A stretch of DNA of 64,000 nucleotides from Chlorobiota bacterium (GCA_016710285.1 JADJXR010000001.1:1798001-1862000), one strand, 5' to 3'; counted from the first letter of the stretch, positions 53,754 through 63,960 are shown. Program-made: numbers and translations. Notes: a model not told the origin generated them from the letters alone.

Positions 53754-55571
53754 TTATTTCAGCACCACAACCGAGCGGCTAACGCTGTGCTCACCTTGGA
53801 CCAACCGAGCGCGGTACACGCCGTTTGGCAAGTTAGCCACGTTCAGCACGATGGTGTGTTCCCCCTGTTCCATTGCCTGCTCGGCAACCACTGTTGCTGC
53901 GATTGTTCCGGCGGCATCGTACAGCGTGATGCTGACCGGAGCCGAGCCAGCAGTGGTGAAGCCAAGCGTGGCCGTGGAAGCAACGGGATTGGGCGCAACG
54001 CCGGTGAAGCCAATGCCAGCGCGGCGTGCGGCCTCCTCGTTATCCACCCCCAACACCTGGGTTGAAGTGGTCCAGGTGACGGTTTGCGCGCGTCCGGTCA
54101 TGTTCATCACGGCGATAACAACACGGCGGTACGGCTTGCTGCCTTGCGATATCAGGGCATCTTCGCCGATGGGGATTTCGCGCACGTTTTCCGGCACGGT
54201 GCTGCTGCTCATATAATTGATTGCCATCACCGCGCAATCGTTGTTTGCAAAGCCTTGCCCTGGCGTAAACCGGAATTTGGCAGCACCGGAAGTGTCGTTG
54301 TACACAAAGTAAGCAATGCCAAATGGCTCCAACGCAACGGAGTTGTTGGCGGGATAATCTTTGCCGTTGTAACTGCCGGTGGCGCGTGCGCGCGAATTAC
54401 TGCTTTGGACCAGCCGGTATTTGAACTTATAGCGGTTATCGTTGCCATTGCTTTGGGCGTAGAGCGCGGCGGCAAAGCCTTTGAAGACATCACGCCATGT
54501 GATATCGGTTCTTCCAATTTTGCTGAGGGCTTCGTCCACCCGTGCCATGCTGTCAACGGTTGCTCCGGCAAGTTCATACAGGAATCGTTCGCCGAATTGC
54601 TCGCTAAGGTAATGCACCCAAGTCATGCCGCGAGTGTAGTCGGCAAGGACGTCCGCCGCACTGCTCTCGCTGGTGACACGGGTCCAGCGGAATAAATTGA
54701 TATTCGTGTTGTTCAGATAGAGCAAGTCCCTGCGGTCAGCATAGCCGTTCAGGATGCTGGCAACCTCGCTGCAGCCTTCGTTGTAGATGCTCAGGCTTGG
54801 GCGTTTCCGTGCGTAGTGGATCAGATGTTGATACTCGTGGGCAAGGGTGCTGGTAAGGCTGTAAATATCCCCAACGTTTTTGTAGTTGATGTACAGGATA
54901 TTCATGCCGTTGGATGCTGGCACAACGTTCGGGTCCTCCTGGTCCAAAGGGGAAAAGAACCCGCCAACAACGCCACCCGCTGGCGCGTTGCCATCGGTGA
55001 AGGTCACGAAGAAATCGGTTAATGAATCATTGTCCCAAGCCCGGTTTGGAGGTGGCTGGCCAAATACCTGCTTATCGTTGGTAATAAACCCTTGGTTGGG
55101 ATTGCGCGAAATGGGGGTTAAAGTCCCCTGGGTGGCGCTGTCAAAAACACGCACCATGTTTGCCACGACCGATGGAGTCATAACGCTGGCGTAGGTGTCG
55201 TCCACCCATAAGCGGAAATTTGTTCCCTGGGTCACCAATGAGGCCGAAATTCTTACATACTTCTCGGTGGAGTAGCTGTACATCTTAAACTCAAATTCCC
55301 CAGAAGTCCGCAGCAGCTGGCTGATCTCCTTTTTTGATTTTGCCGAGGAGATGATCCACTGGTAGGTTTCGGGGTCTTCCTGCTTGGTGCGTTCCAGCGC
55401 GGCTTTCCAATCAATGCTGCTGTTTAACGCTGTGCCGCACATTCCTTTGCTTGGAACAGCTGGTTCGTCGGCATGGTCGTTGTGGTCGTCGAAGGTTTGG
55501 GCAACGCTCTGGTTGGCGATTGCCGCCGTAACCCCAGCCCAAAGGATCAATCGGTGTAGTATCCGTGACAT
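53754..55571 (-). CDS. HEYQH metalloprotease (M30-like) with T9SS tail
   Basis: 605 aa from ATG 55571 (MSRILHRLILWAG); the frame continues upstream to 55736 without support. Signal peptide ends NQSVAQ. The catalytic part contains LAHEYQHLIHYARKRP at about 255, the HExxH of a gluzincin-type protease, and about 25 residues later YNEGCSEVASI, where Glu is the likely third ligand. The M30 hyicolysin group has the same HEYQH form. The C-terminal 95 residues are a T9SS domain (TGVAPNPVASTATLGF and LPNGVYRARL). Expected to be a secreted or surface protease. Confidence 0.85.
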   Translation of the reverse strand: MSRILHRLILWAGVTAAIANQSVAQTFDDHNDHADEPAVPSKGMCGTALNSSIDWKAALERTKQEDPETYQWIISSAKSKKEISQLLRTSGEFEFKMYSYSTEKYVRISASLVTQGTNFRLWVDDTYASVMTPSVVANMVRVFDSATQGTLTPISRNPNQGFITNDKQVFGQPPPNRAWDNDSLTDFFVTFTDGNAPAGGVVGGFFSPLDQEDPNVVPASNGMNILYINYKNVGDIYSLTSTLAHEYQHLIHYARKRPSLSIYNEGCSEVASILNGYADRRDLLYLNNTNINLFRWTRVTSESSAADVLADYTRGMTWVHYLSEQFGERFLYELAGATVDSMARVDEALSKIGRTDITWRDVFKGFAAALYAQSNGNDNRYKFKYRLVQSSNSRARATGSYNGKDYPANNSVALEPFGIAYFVYNDTSGAAKFRFTPGQGFANNDCAVMAINYMSSSTVPENVREIPIGEDALISQGSKPYRRVVIAVMNMTGRAQTVTWTTSTQVLGVDNEEAARRAGIGFTGVAPNPVASTATLGFTTAGSAPVSITLYDAAGTIAATVVAEQAMEQGEHTIVLNVANLPNGVYRARLVQGEHSVSRSVVVLK

Positions 55572-55927
55572 CGTACACGTACCTCGGTAAATGGTTGGTT
55601 GTATTGTTGAATTGCCGTATTGCAAGACAGGATGTGTGGGAAACGCCGCAGTGATTCCGCACACGTGGAAGAAGCAGGGGCGGTAAAATTGCATCTTGAC
55701 CGCAAACCCTACAAGGTTGGCGCACGGAAGAATCATTAAGAATTATTCTCTCAAATGACGCACTTTCCCGTTGCTGTATTCCAAAGGAGTTTTATTTTTC
55801 GACCCCGATTCCACACTGGGTGGAACTGATGCGGCGAACGCTCACATCCGCATCGGCCTTTTTCACATTCCGCGTTGCTCAACGCTCTGCATGGCGGATC
55901 GGTGCCATGCAAGGGGAGAATCTAACC
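55572..55927. other. Divergent region between protease and WD40 genes
   Basis: 356 bases. No gene is supported. On plus, TATTTTTCG at 55793-55801 is a weak -7 candidate, 127 bases before the WD40 start. The WD40 gene itself has GGGGAG about nine bases before its ATG. Confidence 0.35.
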
Positions 55928-57214
55928 ATGCGCAAGACTACCTTCGTACTCAGTTTCCTGTTGGCGGCTGCCGTTGTTTCCTATGCTCAGGGAAGCCGCA
56001 TTCACTGGTCGGCCTGGCCGGGCAAGTTCACCGTTAGCCGCGTCTGCTTCTCACCGAACTCCCAATATGTGGCCGCCGTTGGCCCCTATGATTCGGTGAA
56101 GGTGTGGGATGTGGCCACCGGCAACCTGGTGCGGACGTTGCCCGATGTTGGCGGCTACGATTACGCCACTGGGTTGGCCTTCAGTGCCGACAATGCAATG
56201 CTCACCGTTATCAACAATGGCTTGGTGCGCACGTGGGATATCGCCACCGGCCAGCTTAACGGCCAATACGCGCCGCAAACGTTCGGCCAATCGCTGGCCA
56301 CGATGCCGGACCAGCCTTACGTTCCGGTGTCGTCGCTGATTGCTGGAAAACCGCCGCTGAACATCAACACCTACGACCTCCGTTTGTTGCGTATTGCCAG
56401 CGGTGAGATTGCCCGTAGCATCCGGCTGTATTCCCAAAGCTCGTTCAATGCCGTGGCCTGCTCACCCAATGGCAGCGTGGTGGCCACGGTGTTTGGCGAT
56501 GGCAACGTGCAGGTGTTCAACACCGCAACGGTGATTGACTCCGTAACCAGCTTCCGCGCCCACACCCGCCCATTCTATGCCATTACCGTCTCGCCAAATG
56601 GCGCGGTGATTGCCACCGGCGGGACCGACCGCGTGGTGAAGCTCTGGAACGCAACCACCGGAGCGCTGATCCGCCGGATGGTGGGCCATACCGAAACAAT
56701 CACCGCACTCAGTTTCACCCGCGACGGACGCTACCTTGTCTCCGGATCGCAAGATGGAACCGTGATGGTGTGGGAAGTCAACACCGGCGCGGTCTTCACC
56801 ACGTACGATGAATACCCGGTGGCGCAAGCAACCGTGGCGGTCTCCCCAAACCACCGCTATGTTGCTTCCGGCACTGCCGACGACGGCGCGCTGATTATCT
56901 GGAACTCCAACCTTCCAACACCAACCGGGGTGAACGACCGCGCAATTGCTGCGGCAACCATTGGGCTGCGCGGCCAGCCGAACCCGTTTGTGGCGCAAAC
57001 CACGGTCCAGTTCACCGCGCCGCAGCCCGGCCCGGTGACCGTTAAGGCCTACAACACGCTGGGCGTTGAAGTTGGAACCCTGTTTGAAGGGGAAGCCGAA
57101 CGCGGGGAGTACACCGCGGTCTGGAACGCCAGCCAGCTTCCGGCGGGCATCTACTACTGCCGCGTGGAAGGGGAAGGCTGGAACGCCGTCCAAACCCTGG
57201 TGAAAGCGCAGTAA
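55928..57214 (+). CDS. WD40 propeller protein with T9SS tail
   Basis: 428 aa from ATG 55928 (MRKTTFVLSF) with GGGGAG upstream; the frame to 55820 adds sequence before a clear signal peptide (ending VVSYAQ). WD40 repeats in order: VCFSPNSQYVAAVGPYDSVKVWDVATG, LAFSADNAMLTVINNGLVRTWDIATG, ACSPNGSVVATVFGDGNVQVFN, TVSPNGAVIATGGTDRVVKLWNATTG, SFTRDGRYLVSGSQDGTVMVWEV and a sixth. Six to seven blades likely form one propeller. Residues about 340-428 are a T9SS domain (GQPNPFVAQTTVQF and LPAGIYYCRVEG). Role unknown. Confidence 0.87.
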   Translation: MRKTTFVLSFLLAAAVVSYAQGSRIHWSAWPGKFTVSRVCFSPNSQYVAAVGPYDSVKVWDVATGNLVRTLPDVGGYDYATGLAFSADNAMLTVINNGLVRTWDIATGQLNGQYAPQTFGQSLATMPDQPYVPVSSLIAGKPPLNINTYDLRLLRIASGEIARSIRLYSQSSFNAVACSPNGSVVATVFGDGNVQVFNTATVIDSVTSFRAHTRPFYAITVSPNGAVIATGGTDRVVKLWNATTGALIRRMVGHTETITALSFTRDGRYLVSGSQDGTVMVWEVNTGAVFTTYDEYPVAQATVAVSPNHRYVASGTADDGALIIWNSNLPTPTGVNDRAIAAATIGLRGQPNPFVAQTTVQFTAPQPGPVTVKAYNTLGVEVGTLFEGEAERGEYTAVWNASQLPAGIYYCRVEGEGWNAVQTLVKAQ

Positions 57215-57233
57215 TCACGTGCTGAATTTCTGC

Positions 57234-57279
57234 AAACGGTGGCACCCTGAGTTTCTTCAGGGTGCCACCGTTTTGTTTG
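57234..57279 (+). terminator. Rho-independent terminator
   Basis: Perfect 17-base stem (left arm AAACGGTGGCACCCTGA), 6-base loop, then TGTTTG. Confidence 0.92.
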
Positions 57280-57301
57280 TCTGCTGGCGGTTGGGCTGTC
57301 G

Positions 57302-57310
57302 TATCTTTCG
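57302..57310 (+). promoter_or_regulatory. Candidate promoter for the SCTDC-repeat gene
   Basis: TATCTTTCG with TTTG at 57276-57279 about 22 bases upstream; 55 bases before the ATG at 57365. Confidence 0.45.
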
Positions 57311-57364
57311 GCGGGGAACTCTTCCCCATCGCGATGCCGTTTGTGAACTGAATATGCCGCAGCC

Positions 57365-60300
57365 ATGATGAACCTTCCTGCACCTTCGCGCCAACTTCCG
57401 ATTCGGGGTTTTGCCCTGTTGATTACGCTCCTTCTCCTCCCTTCCTTCCTCCATTCCCAGCAGCAGTATAACCACTGGTTCTTCGGAAGAAATGCCGGGT
57501 TGGATTTCAGCAGCGGCAACCCCGTTCCGCTGTATGGCGGGGCGATGACCACCGAAGAAGGGGGCGCCAGCTTCAGCGACCCCGCAACCGGCCAACTGCT
57601 GCTGTACACCAATGGCTTGGTGGTCTGGAACCGCAACCACCAGCAGATGCCGAACGGGGACCGGCTGCGCGGCAATCGCAACAGCGTGCAAAGTGGGCTG
57701 ATACTCCCCTGGCCCGGGGACCCATCGGGGAAACGCTACGCGCTGTTTACCACTCCTGCTGCGGCCTCGAACCAAGGCGACCCCAACGAAGCACTCTGCC
57801 TTTCGGTGATTGATATGAGTGCCGACAATGGCTTGGGTGATGTTGTTGAGAAAAACACGGTGGTGCTCCCTTCTTCTTCGGAGAAGCTGACGGCGGTGCG
57901 CCATTGCAACGGGCGCGATTGGTGGATTCTGGCGCATAGCTTCGGCGGTGATCGCTTCTACGCTTTCCGCCTTTCGCCAAAAGGGATTGTGGACACGGTG
58001 ATGACCCAAATTGGCGGGGACCACTCCCCGGGGGGAATCAAACGCCCGGAAGGGTGGATGAAATCTTCCCCCGACGGAAAGAAAGTCGCGGTGGTCCTGT
58101 GGAATGCCTTCCAGCAAGTCATCGGCCCCAGCTTTGTGGACCTGCTGGATTTTGACAATCGCACCGGCAGCTTCAGCAACGCCATCCGGTTGCTGAACGG
58201 CAATGGATACGACTACGGAGCCTGCTTCTCCCCCAACAACAGCAAGCTCTATATCTCCCGCGCCCACGACGTTCCGGCAAACACCCCCCGGCCTTTCAAG
58301 GACACCCTGTTCCAGTTTGATCTTTCCAACCCCGCGCCTTCGGCCATTATCAATTCGCGGCAAGTGGTGGGGCTGGCCGATTCGCTTGGCTCAATCGTTG
58401 CCGGGCCGGATGGGAAGCTCTATATCGCTGTGCTGGCGGCCAACCACCTTGCGGTTGTCAACAACCCAAACGCGGCCGGGGCAGGGTGCGGTTTTGCGTT
58501 CAACGGGCCTTCGTTGGGGACGATGGAGTCGTTATGGGGGCTGCCGAACAACGTTGACAGCTACGGCCTTCCTGCCGATAGCGCGTGCCTTCCGCCGCGG
58601 GCGATGTTCGCGCCGGACCGGCTGGAGATTTGCGCTGGGGAGTGCGTCAACTTTATTGACCGCACCAGCAACAACCCAACCGCGTGGGAATGGCAATTCG
58701 ACGGAGCAAGAATCAACCAATCCACCGAACAGAACCCGCGCAATATCTGCTACGATACGCCGGGGAGCTTCCAGGTTCGGCTGATTGCCAGCAAGCCAAT
58801 CGCCAGCGACGAGCTTGGCCACGACACCACGTTCCAAACCATCACTGTTGCCCCGCGGCCAAACGTCAGTGCCGGAACCGACACCACTATCTGCGCCGGG
58901 CAAGTGGTGCAGCTGCAAGGGATGGGGGATGGAACGCTGCAGTGGGATGCTTCGGCGGACCTTAGCTGCACCGATTGCCCCCGCCCAACCGCAAGCCCAC
59001 GGCAAACAACCACCTACCGGCTAAAGGCCCGCAACGCTGCGGGGTGCATTGCCACCGACAGTGTCACGGTGTTCATCAAACCGGCCCCGACCGTCACGGC
59101 AACCCCCGATGCCACCACAATCTGCGCTGGCGAAAGCGTGCAACTGCGGGCAACCGGAGGAAGCAGCTACCGCTGGACCCCGGGGACCGGATTAAGCTGC
59201 ACCGATTGCGATGCCCCGGTTGCCAGTCCAATCGCCACCACCCAGTACATCGTCACCTCCTCGGCCCCGGGAACGTGCGACGGCGTTGATACGGTGCTGG
59301 TGACCGTGGTGAACACACTGGCGGTGGATGCCGGCGACCCGCAAAGCATCTGCCTGGGCGATAGCGTGCGCCTAAACGCCACCGGCGCGGCAGCAACGTA
59401 CAGCTGGCAGCCCGCCGCCGGATTAAGCTGCACCGATTGCCGCAACCCAATGGCCAGCCCCGTGGCCACCACCACCTACCGCCTGACCGCCCAAAGCGCG
59501 GGAAGCTGCCAATCGGTTGACACGGTGACGGTGGCGGTGAACCCCGCCATTGTGGCGAACGCCGGGGAGGACACACAAATCTGCCAGGGGGATGCCGCGC
59601 AGTTGCGTTCCGACACCGCAGCGGCCTACCAATGGACCCCCGCCACCGGCCTAAGCTGCACCGATTGCCAATCGCCGGAAGCCCGGCCAACGCTTACCAC
59701 CACCTACTTCCTGCGGGTAACCAACGCCCAGGGATGCAGCGATAGCGACCAAGTCACCGTGGCCGTGGACCCCTCGCCACGCACCGCACGGCTGCGGATT
59801 GGCGATTACCAAGTTCGCGCCGGGGCATACCTGCGCGTGCCGATTTTTTTGGACGATCCGCTGGACGCAGCGCAGCTTGATTCGCTTCTGCTGGATGTCA
59901 CGTTCGATGATGGGATGATGGCCCTGCGCGAAGAATTTTTTGCCGGAACATTGATGGAAGGTTGGTACGCCCAAGTTCTTGAACGGAAGCCGGGCCGGTA
60001 TCGCGTGCTGCTGACGGCCAACCCATTCACCTACGCCTCCGGCACCGGAACGCTGATGGAGCTTGGGTTCTTGGTCTATTTCCGCAACACCACGCGGTCC
60101 TGCGTGCGGGCGCAGCTGGCGTTGGTGGGGAACAGCTGCACCGTGATTCCCGATGCGGTGGGATGCGTGACGCTGGACCCAATCTGCGGGGCAAACTTGC
60201 GGTTCATCGAGGTCAGCGCGGCGGACTACGCGCTTCTGGGGAACCACCCGAACCCGTTCAATCCAACAACGGAGATCGGCTTCTCGCTGGGGCTTGATGG

Positions 60301-60484
60301 CCCAACACGGTTGGACCTGTTCGATGCCGCCGGGAACCTTCTTCAAACCTTGATTGATGCCCCGATGCCGGCGGGCCGCTACGCCGTAACGTGGGACGGA
60401 AGCGGGCAGCCCAGCGGCCTGTATCGCTACCGCCTAACCAGCGGCCACTGGTCGGCAAGCGGGTGGATGATGATGGTGAAGTAA
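57365..60484 (+). CDS. PKD / SCTDC-repeat surface protein with T9SS tail
   Basis: 1039 aa (start 57365 or the next codon); signal peptide ends LPSFLHSQ. Residues about 30-400 form a propeller-like N-terminal domain with YNHWFFGRNAGLDF and WGLPNNVDSYG. About 410-500 is a PKD-like domain (AMFAPDRLEICAGECVNFIDRTSN). Then four Ig-like repeats of about 75-80 residues carry ICAGQVVQL or ICLGDSVRL and LSCTDC. About 810-930 is a cohesin-like segment (ARLRIGDYQVRAGAYLRVPIFLDD). The C-terminus is NHPNPFNPTTEIGFSL, GLYRYRLTSG, a T9SS/FlgD-type domain. Function unknown, likely extracellular binding. Confidence 0.82.
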   Translation: MMNLPAPSRQLPIRGFALLITLLLLPSFLHSQQQYNHWFFGRNAGLDFSSGNPVPLYGGAMTTEEGGASFSDPATGQLLLYTNGLVVWNRNHQQMPNGDRLRGNRNSVQSGLILPWPGDPSGKRYALFTTPAAASNQGDPNEALCLSVIDMSADNGLGDVVEKNTVVLPSSSEKLTAVRHCNGRDWWILAHSFGGDRFYAFRLSPKGIVDTVMTQIGGDHSPGGIKRPEGWMKSSPDGKKVAVVLWNAFQQVIGPSFVDLLDFDNRTGSFSNAIRLLNGNGYDYGACFSPNNSKLYISRAHDVPANTPRPFKDTLFQFDLSNPAPSAIINSRQVVGLADSLGSIVAGPDGKLYIAVLAANHLAVVNNPNAAGAGCGFAFNGPSLGTMESLWGLPNNVDSYGLPADSACLPPRAMFAPDRLEICAGECVNFIDRTSNNPTAWEWQFDGARINQSTEQNPRNICYDTPGSFQVRLIASKPIASDELGHDTTFQTITVAPRPNVSAGTDTTICAGQVVQLQGMGDGTLQWDASADLSCTDCPRPTASPRQTTTYRLKARNAAGCIATDSVTVFIKPAPTVTATPDATTICAGESVQLRATGGSSYRWTPGTGLSCTDCDAPVASPIATTQYIVTSSAPGTCDGVDTVLVTVVNTLAVDAGDPQSICLGDSVRLNATGAAATYSWQPAAGLSCTDCRNPMASPVATTTYRLTAQSAGSCQSVDTVTVAVNPAIVANAGEDTQICQGDAAQLRSDTAAAYQWTPATGLSCTDCQSPEARPTLTTTYFLRVTNAQGCSDSDQVTVAVDPSPRTARLRIGDYQVRAGAYLRVPIFLDDPLDAAQLDSLLLDVTFDDGMMALREEFFAGTLMEGWYAQVLERKPGRYRVLLTANPFTYASGTGTLMELGFLVYFRNTTRSCVRAQLALVGNSCTVIPDAVGCVTLDPICGANLRFIEVSAADYALLGNHPNPFNPTTEIGFSLGLDGPTRLDLFDAAGNLLQTLIDAPMPAGRYAVTWDGSGQPSGLYRYRLTSGHWSASGWMMMVK

Positions 60485-60562
60485 AACGTGCGTGCCGGCT
60501 GTGCAATCATCAACACCGCGCCGAAACTCTAATCTGAATTTCTGGCCAGAAAGTCTGGAATA

Positions 60563-63500
60563 ATGCCAACAGACCGTTCCAACCCTTCGCAACCTTCCAT
60601 GAATCTGCTGGGCGATGTTCTTCGCCATGGCGTTCTTCCATTCCACGGGCGGGTGGGGGAAGTATCGGCCATTGTTCAGTTCTGGCGTGGCGTTCTGAAA
60701 AGCGATCATCTGCGTTGCCTGCTGGTGGAGGGGGAAGCGGGCGTTGGGAAAAGCAGCCTGCTGCAAGAAGCAATCCGGCAGATTGAAGCGGCCAACGGGG
60801 CGGTGGTGGTGCTGAAGCTCTACTCGGAATCCACCGCAGCAATCGCGCCGTTGGTGGCGCAAGCCCTGGGGCGCGATTCGCGGCTGCATCGCCTGGTTCG
60901 GGGCAACACTTTGCAGACCCTTGCCGGCTGTGCCGATGCCTTGCGCCGCATTGCCCGGCTGCGGCCAATGATGCTGGTGGTTGAGGATATCCATCTTCTT
61001 GCCGGGGCTGCCCTTCGCGAGTTTGCGCAGCTGGTTGCTGCCATTGCCGATGAGCCAATCGCCCTGTGCGCCGCTGCCCGCCCGCTGGATTATCCGGCCA
61101 GAGCAGTGCTTGCGGAAAAGCCATTGCAACAGCTACGGCTGCAAGGGCTAAGCAGCACGGAGATTGGCATCATCTGGAAATCGTTGTTTGGCGAGCTGCC
61201 CGCGCCCGATACCCTTGCGGTTGTTGCCGCCGAAACGTTGGGGAACGCGCTGGCGATCCGCGCCGTGCTGCAGGGTGGGGTGAGTACGGGTGCAATCCAG
61301 CAACGGCACAATGGAGTTTGGGGAACCGAGCCAACGTTCCGCCAATCGGTGCGCCAGAATTCGCAAGCGTTAATCAATGGCCTTGCTATCCAGCTTACCC
61401 AGGAAGAGCGGGTGGTTGCCGAGCAGCTGGCATCGCTGGGCGAAGTCTTCTCGGGGGAGGCTGCCACGGTGGTTGCAAGCCCCAAGGTTGTGCAATCGCT
61501 GGCGTTCAACGGAGTGCTGCACCAGCTGCCAACCCCAAAGCGTCCGCTGCCGGGATTGGGGCGCAGCGCGGAGCTGCCGTGGGCGTTTACCCACAGCTTG
61601 GTTCATCGTGAGTTCCTCTCCGCCGGGCGGTTCCCGGTTGGTGGGGTGTTGGCGATGCTTTCCGGGGCTGTGCCGATTTACTCCATCCTTCCGTTCCGAT
61701 TGCTGCTCAATCCTCCGAACGGTACTGCCGAACGCGACCTGCTGCTTCAATCCCTTCCGCTGGAGCACGTGCGCTGCGCGACGGACACAGCCCTGAGCAT
61801 CGCCGTCGAGCTTGACGTAACCGCCGATTGGCCCTTTGCCCTGACCGTTTGGCAGGTTGCCGAGCTTCTGTTGGAAGCGAACGCAGGGCGATTCAGCACC
61901 GAGGAGCTACGCCAGCGGCGCGCCAACGCACTGGCCCGGAAACTGACGTTGCTTCGGCGCGAGCTGGACTCGCAACAGCACCAGCAAGCGTTGCGGGGGT
62001 TGCTGGAACTGACGCAAGAACCGTTGCCCGATCCGCTTGCAATCTTCCGCATTATTGCCATTGCCCAACAAAGCTGGAGCCATGCCGATAACCCCGCCAC
62101 GCTGAGGCGATTGTTGGATGAAGCATTGGCCCTGGGGGGGCGGTATCCGTGGCTTCGATCCGAACGGTTGTACGCCATTTGCTTGCGCGATTTCTGCCAG
62201 ATTGCAATCGAAAACCAAGAGTATTCGGCTGCCCGCAACATTGAGGCCGAGTATCAGCGGATTCAAGAGGGGGACCACGTCCCGGAGGCTATCCGCCGCA
62301 TTGCTCTGGTGAACATTGGCCCCTACTTGCTGATGCTGTTTGATTCCCCCCAGGAGCTTGCCCGCCGCACCGCACTGTGCCAGCAGATTGCCGCCGCTGC
62401 AACCGATTTCGAGCGGAGTGTGCTGGATTCCATCACCCCATATTTCTACTGGGAGACCGGCGAACTTGAGCCGATGATTGCAGTGCTGAAGGCAACGATG
62501 GAGGGCTTCAAAGCAAAGGGGATGATGCGCACCTACCGCAACCGCGCACTGTTGCTGGCAAAGGCCACAACGGTGATGGGGGGAATCACCATCGAGGAGT
62601 TCGTGGAGTGGATTGCCCAGCATACCGCTACCTGCGTTGCCGAGCAATTATTGGACCTGGCCAACGACGCAACCGCCATGCTTGAGCTGCTTCCTGTGGC
62701 GTTGCTTTTGGGGCGTGGCAATCTGATTTCCACCATGATTTCCAACAAGCCGCTTCTGGGCGATCTTCAGCTGCCCACGGTGTTCAGCGTGGCACGGGGG
62801 ACCCAGCGGCCAGCAATCAGTTATGCCGAAGAAGAGTTTGCATTGCTGGGCAAACAGATCGTGCGCTTGGAGGATGTTATCCGGTTCCGCGCCGCAATGG
62901 CGGTTGCGCGCAATTGGGCCACTGGCTCCATGAAGCATCCACTTCCCGACCCATTGCAGGAGGACGCTGCGGCTGCATTCCGGAACCTGCTGGATTGGCT
63001 TGCCGCACGGCGGCTGGATGCGTTGCTGTTGCTGCTGCTGCGCGATTATGCCGCATTGCTCCCGGTTCGGCAGCGTGCCGCCTACCGCAAGCAAGCCGCA
63101 GCAATTGCCACCAAACGGAACAGTGCTGCCGCACCGAAAATGAAGCACGATCACCGGTTATCGGTGACGATGCTGGGGAAGATTGAGGTGCGCCCGGCTG
63201 ACCCCAACGCCACCGCAGTGCAGCCACGCGGTGCGCGTCAGAAAGCGTTTTTGGGAACGATGGTGGCCAACGAACTTATGGGGGGGCGGTTGGATCGCAA
63301 GGAGTTTTTGGAGGCGGCCGGAATCGAGGTGGATTACCACAACCCCAAGCTGGCGCGCGACGCAGTCAACAGCGCCATTTACCGCCTGCGCGACCTTGTG
63401 GGGCACGACGGAATCCTTACCGACCACGAGACTCCACGGCTAAATCTTGAACTGCTTCGGGTTGATTTGATTGAGGCCGAAGGGTTGCTGCGCGATGCGG

Positions 63501-63838
63501 CCAAAGCCTTGCAGCGTGCCCACCCCGCCCGCGCCCGCGACGCAGCACTTCGCGCCCTTGAAATTCTCCGTGGCGAAGTCCCCTTCCCAACGTTGTACGA
63601 AGGGGTGTTCGAGCAGCTTCGCGATGATCTTGAGAACCGTTTGCGATTGGTGGTGCTGCGGACCGCAACGCTGGCCCTGCGCGAAGGGGATGCCGAAGGG
63701 GCCGAGCTGCTTCTGCGCCGCGCTTGGGGGATGCTTCCCGGCGATGATGAGATTGGGGATCTGTACTGCGCCGCGCTTGAAGCCCTGGACCGCCCCGCCG
63801 ATGCAGCCAACGTTCGGAAGAAAATGGAGGCAGCATAG
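60563..63838 (+). CDS. Large STAND-like ATPase with C-terminal SARP-type domain
   Basis: 1091 aa. N-terminal ATPase: FHGRVGEVSAIVQFWRG, Walker A VEGEAGVGKSSLLQ at about 56-68, Walker B LRPMMLVVEDIHLL at about 132-145, then a helical stretch that fits a STAND NTPase. A long helical middle (about 350-840) follows. The C-terminal 230 residues are the SARP type: a winged-helix part KIEVRPADPNATAVQPRGARQ through NSAIYRLRDLVGHDG, then a helical BTAD-like part (VDLIEAEGLLRDAAKAL... ALEALDRPADAANV). AfsR-type regulators carry SARP first and ATPase second; here the order is reversed. Probably a transcription activator switched by nucleotide and ligand binding. Confidence 0.75.
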   Translation: MPTDRSNPSQPSMNLLGDVLRHGVLPFHGRVGEVSAIVQFWRGVLKSDHLRCLLVEGEAGVGKSSLLQEAIRQIEAANGAVVVLKLYSESTAAIAPLVAQALGRDSRLHRLVRGNTLQTLAGCADALRRIARLRPMMLVVEDIHLLAGAALREFAQLVAAIADEPIALCAAARPLDYPARAVLAEKPLQQLRLQGLSSTEIGIIWKSLFGELPAPDTLAVVAAETLGNALAIRAVLQGGVSTGAIQQRHNGVWGTEPTFRQSVRQNSQALINGLAIQLTQEERVVAEQLASLGEVFSGEAATVVASPKVVQSLAFNGVLHQLPTPKRPLPGLGRSAELPWAFTHSLVHREFLSAGRFPVGGVLAMLSGAVPIYSILPFRLLLNPPNGTAERDLLLQSLPLEHVRCATDTALSIAVELDVTADWPFALTVWQVAELLLEANAGRFSTEELRQRRANALARKLTLLRRELDSQQHQQALRGLLELTQEPLPDPLAIFRIIAIAQQSWSHADNPATLRRLLDEALALGGRYPWLRSERLYAICLRDFCQIAIENQEYSAARNIEAEYQRIQEGDHVPEAIRRIALVNIGPYLLMLFDSPQELARRTALCQQIAAAATDFERSVLDSITPYFYWETGELEPMIAVLKATMEGFKAKGMMRTYRNRALLLAKATTVMGGITIEEFVEWIAQHTATCVAEQLLDLANDATAMLELLPVALLLGRGNLISTMISNKPLLGDLQLPTVFSVARGTQRPAISYAEEEFALLGKQIVRLEDVIRFRAAMAVARNWATGSMKHPLPDPLQEDAAAAFRNLLDWLAARRLDALLLLLLRDYAALLPVRQRAAYRKQAAAIATKRNSAAAPKMKHDHRLSVTMLGKIEVRPADPNATAVQPRGARQKAFLGTMVANELMGGRLDRKEFLEAAGIEVDYHNPKLARDAVNSAIYRLRDLVGHDGILTDHETPRLNLELLRVDLIEAEGLLRDAAKALQRAHPARARDAALRALEILRGEVPFPTLYEGVFEQLRDDLENRLRLVVLRTATLALREGDAEGAELLLRRAWGMLPGDDEIGDLYCAALEALDRPADAANVRKKMEAA

Positions 63839-63960
63839 CGGCATTCAAAGCCAGGATCAATGCTAAGATTAGCACCGTGGGCGCAGTAACTTGCAGGGTC
63901 ATAAATTCCCCGCTACGTGCCGAACACCAAAACCTTTAACAACATTGCTGGATACGCTTT

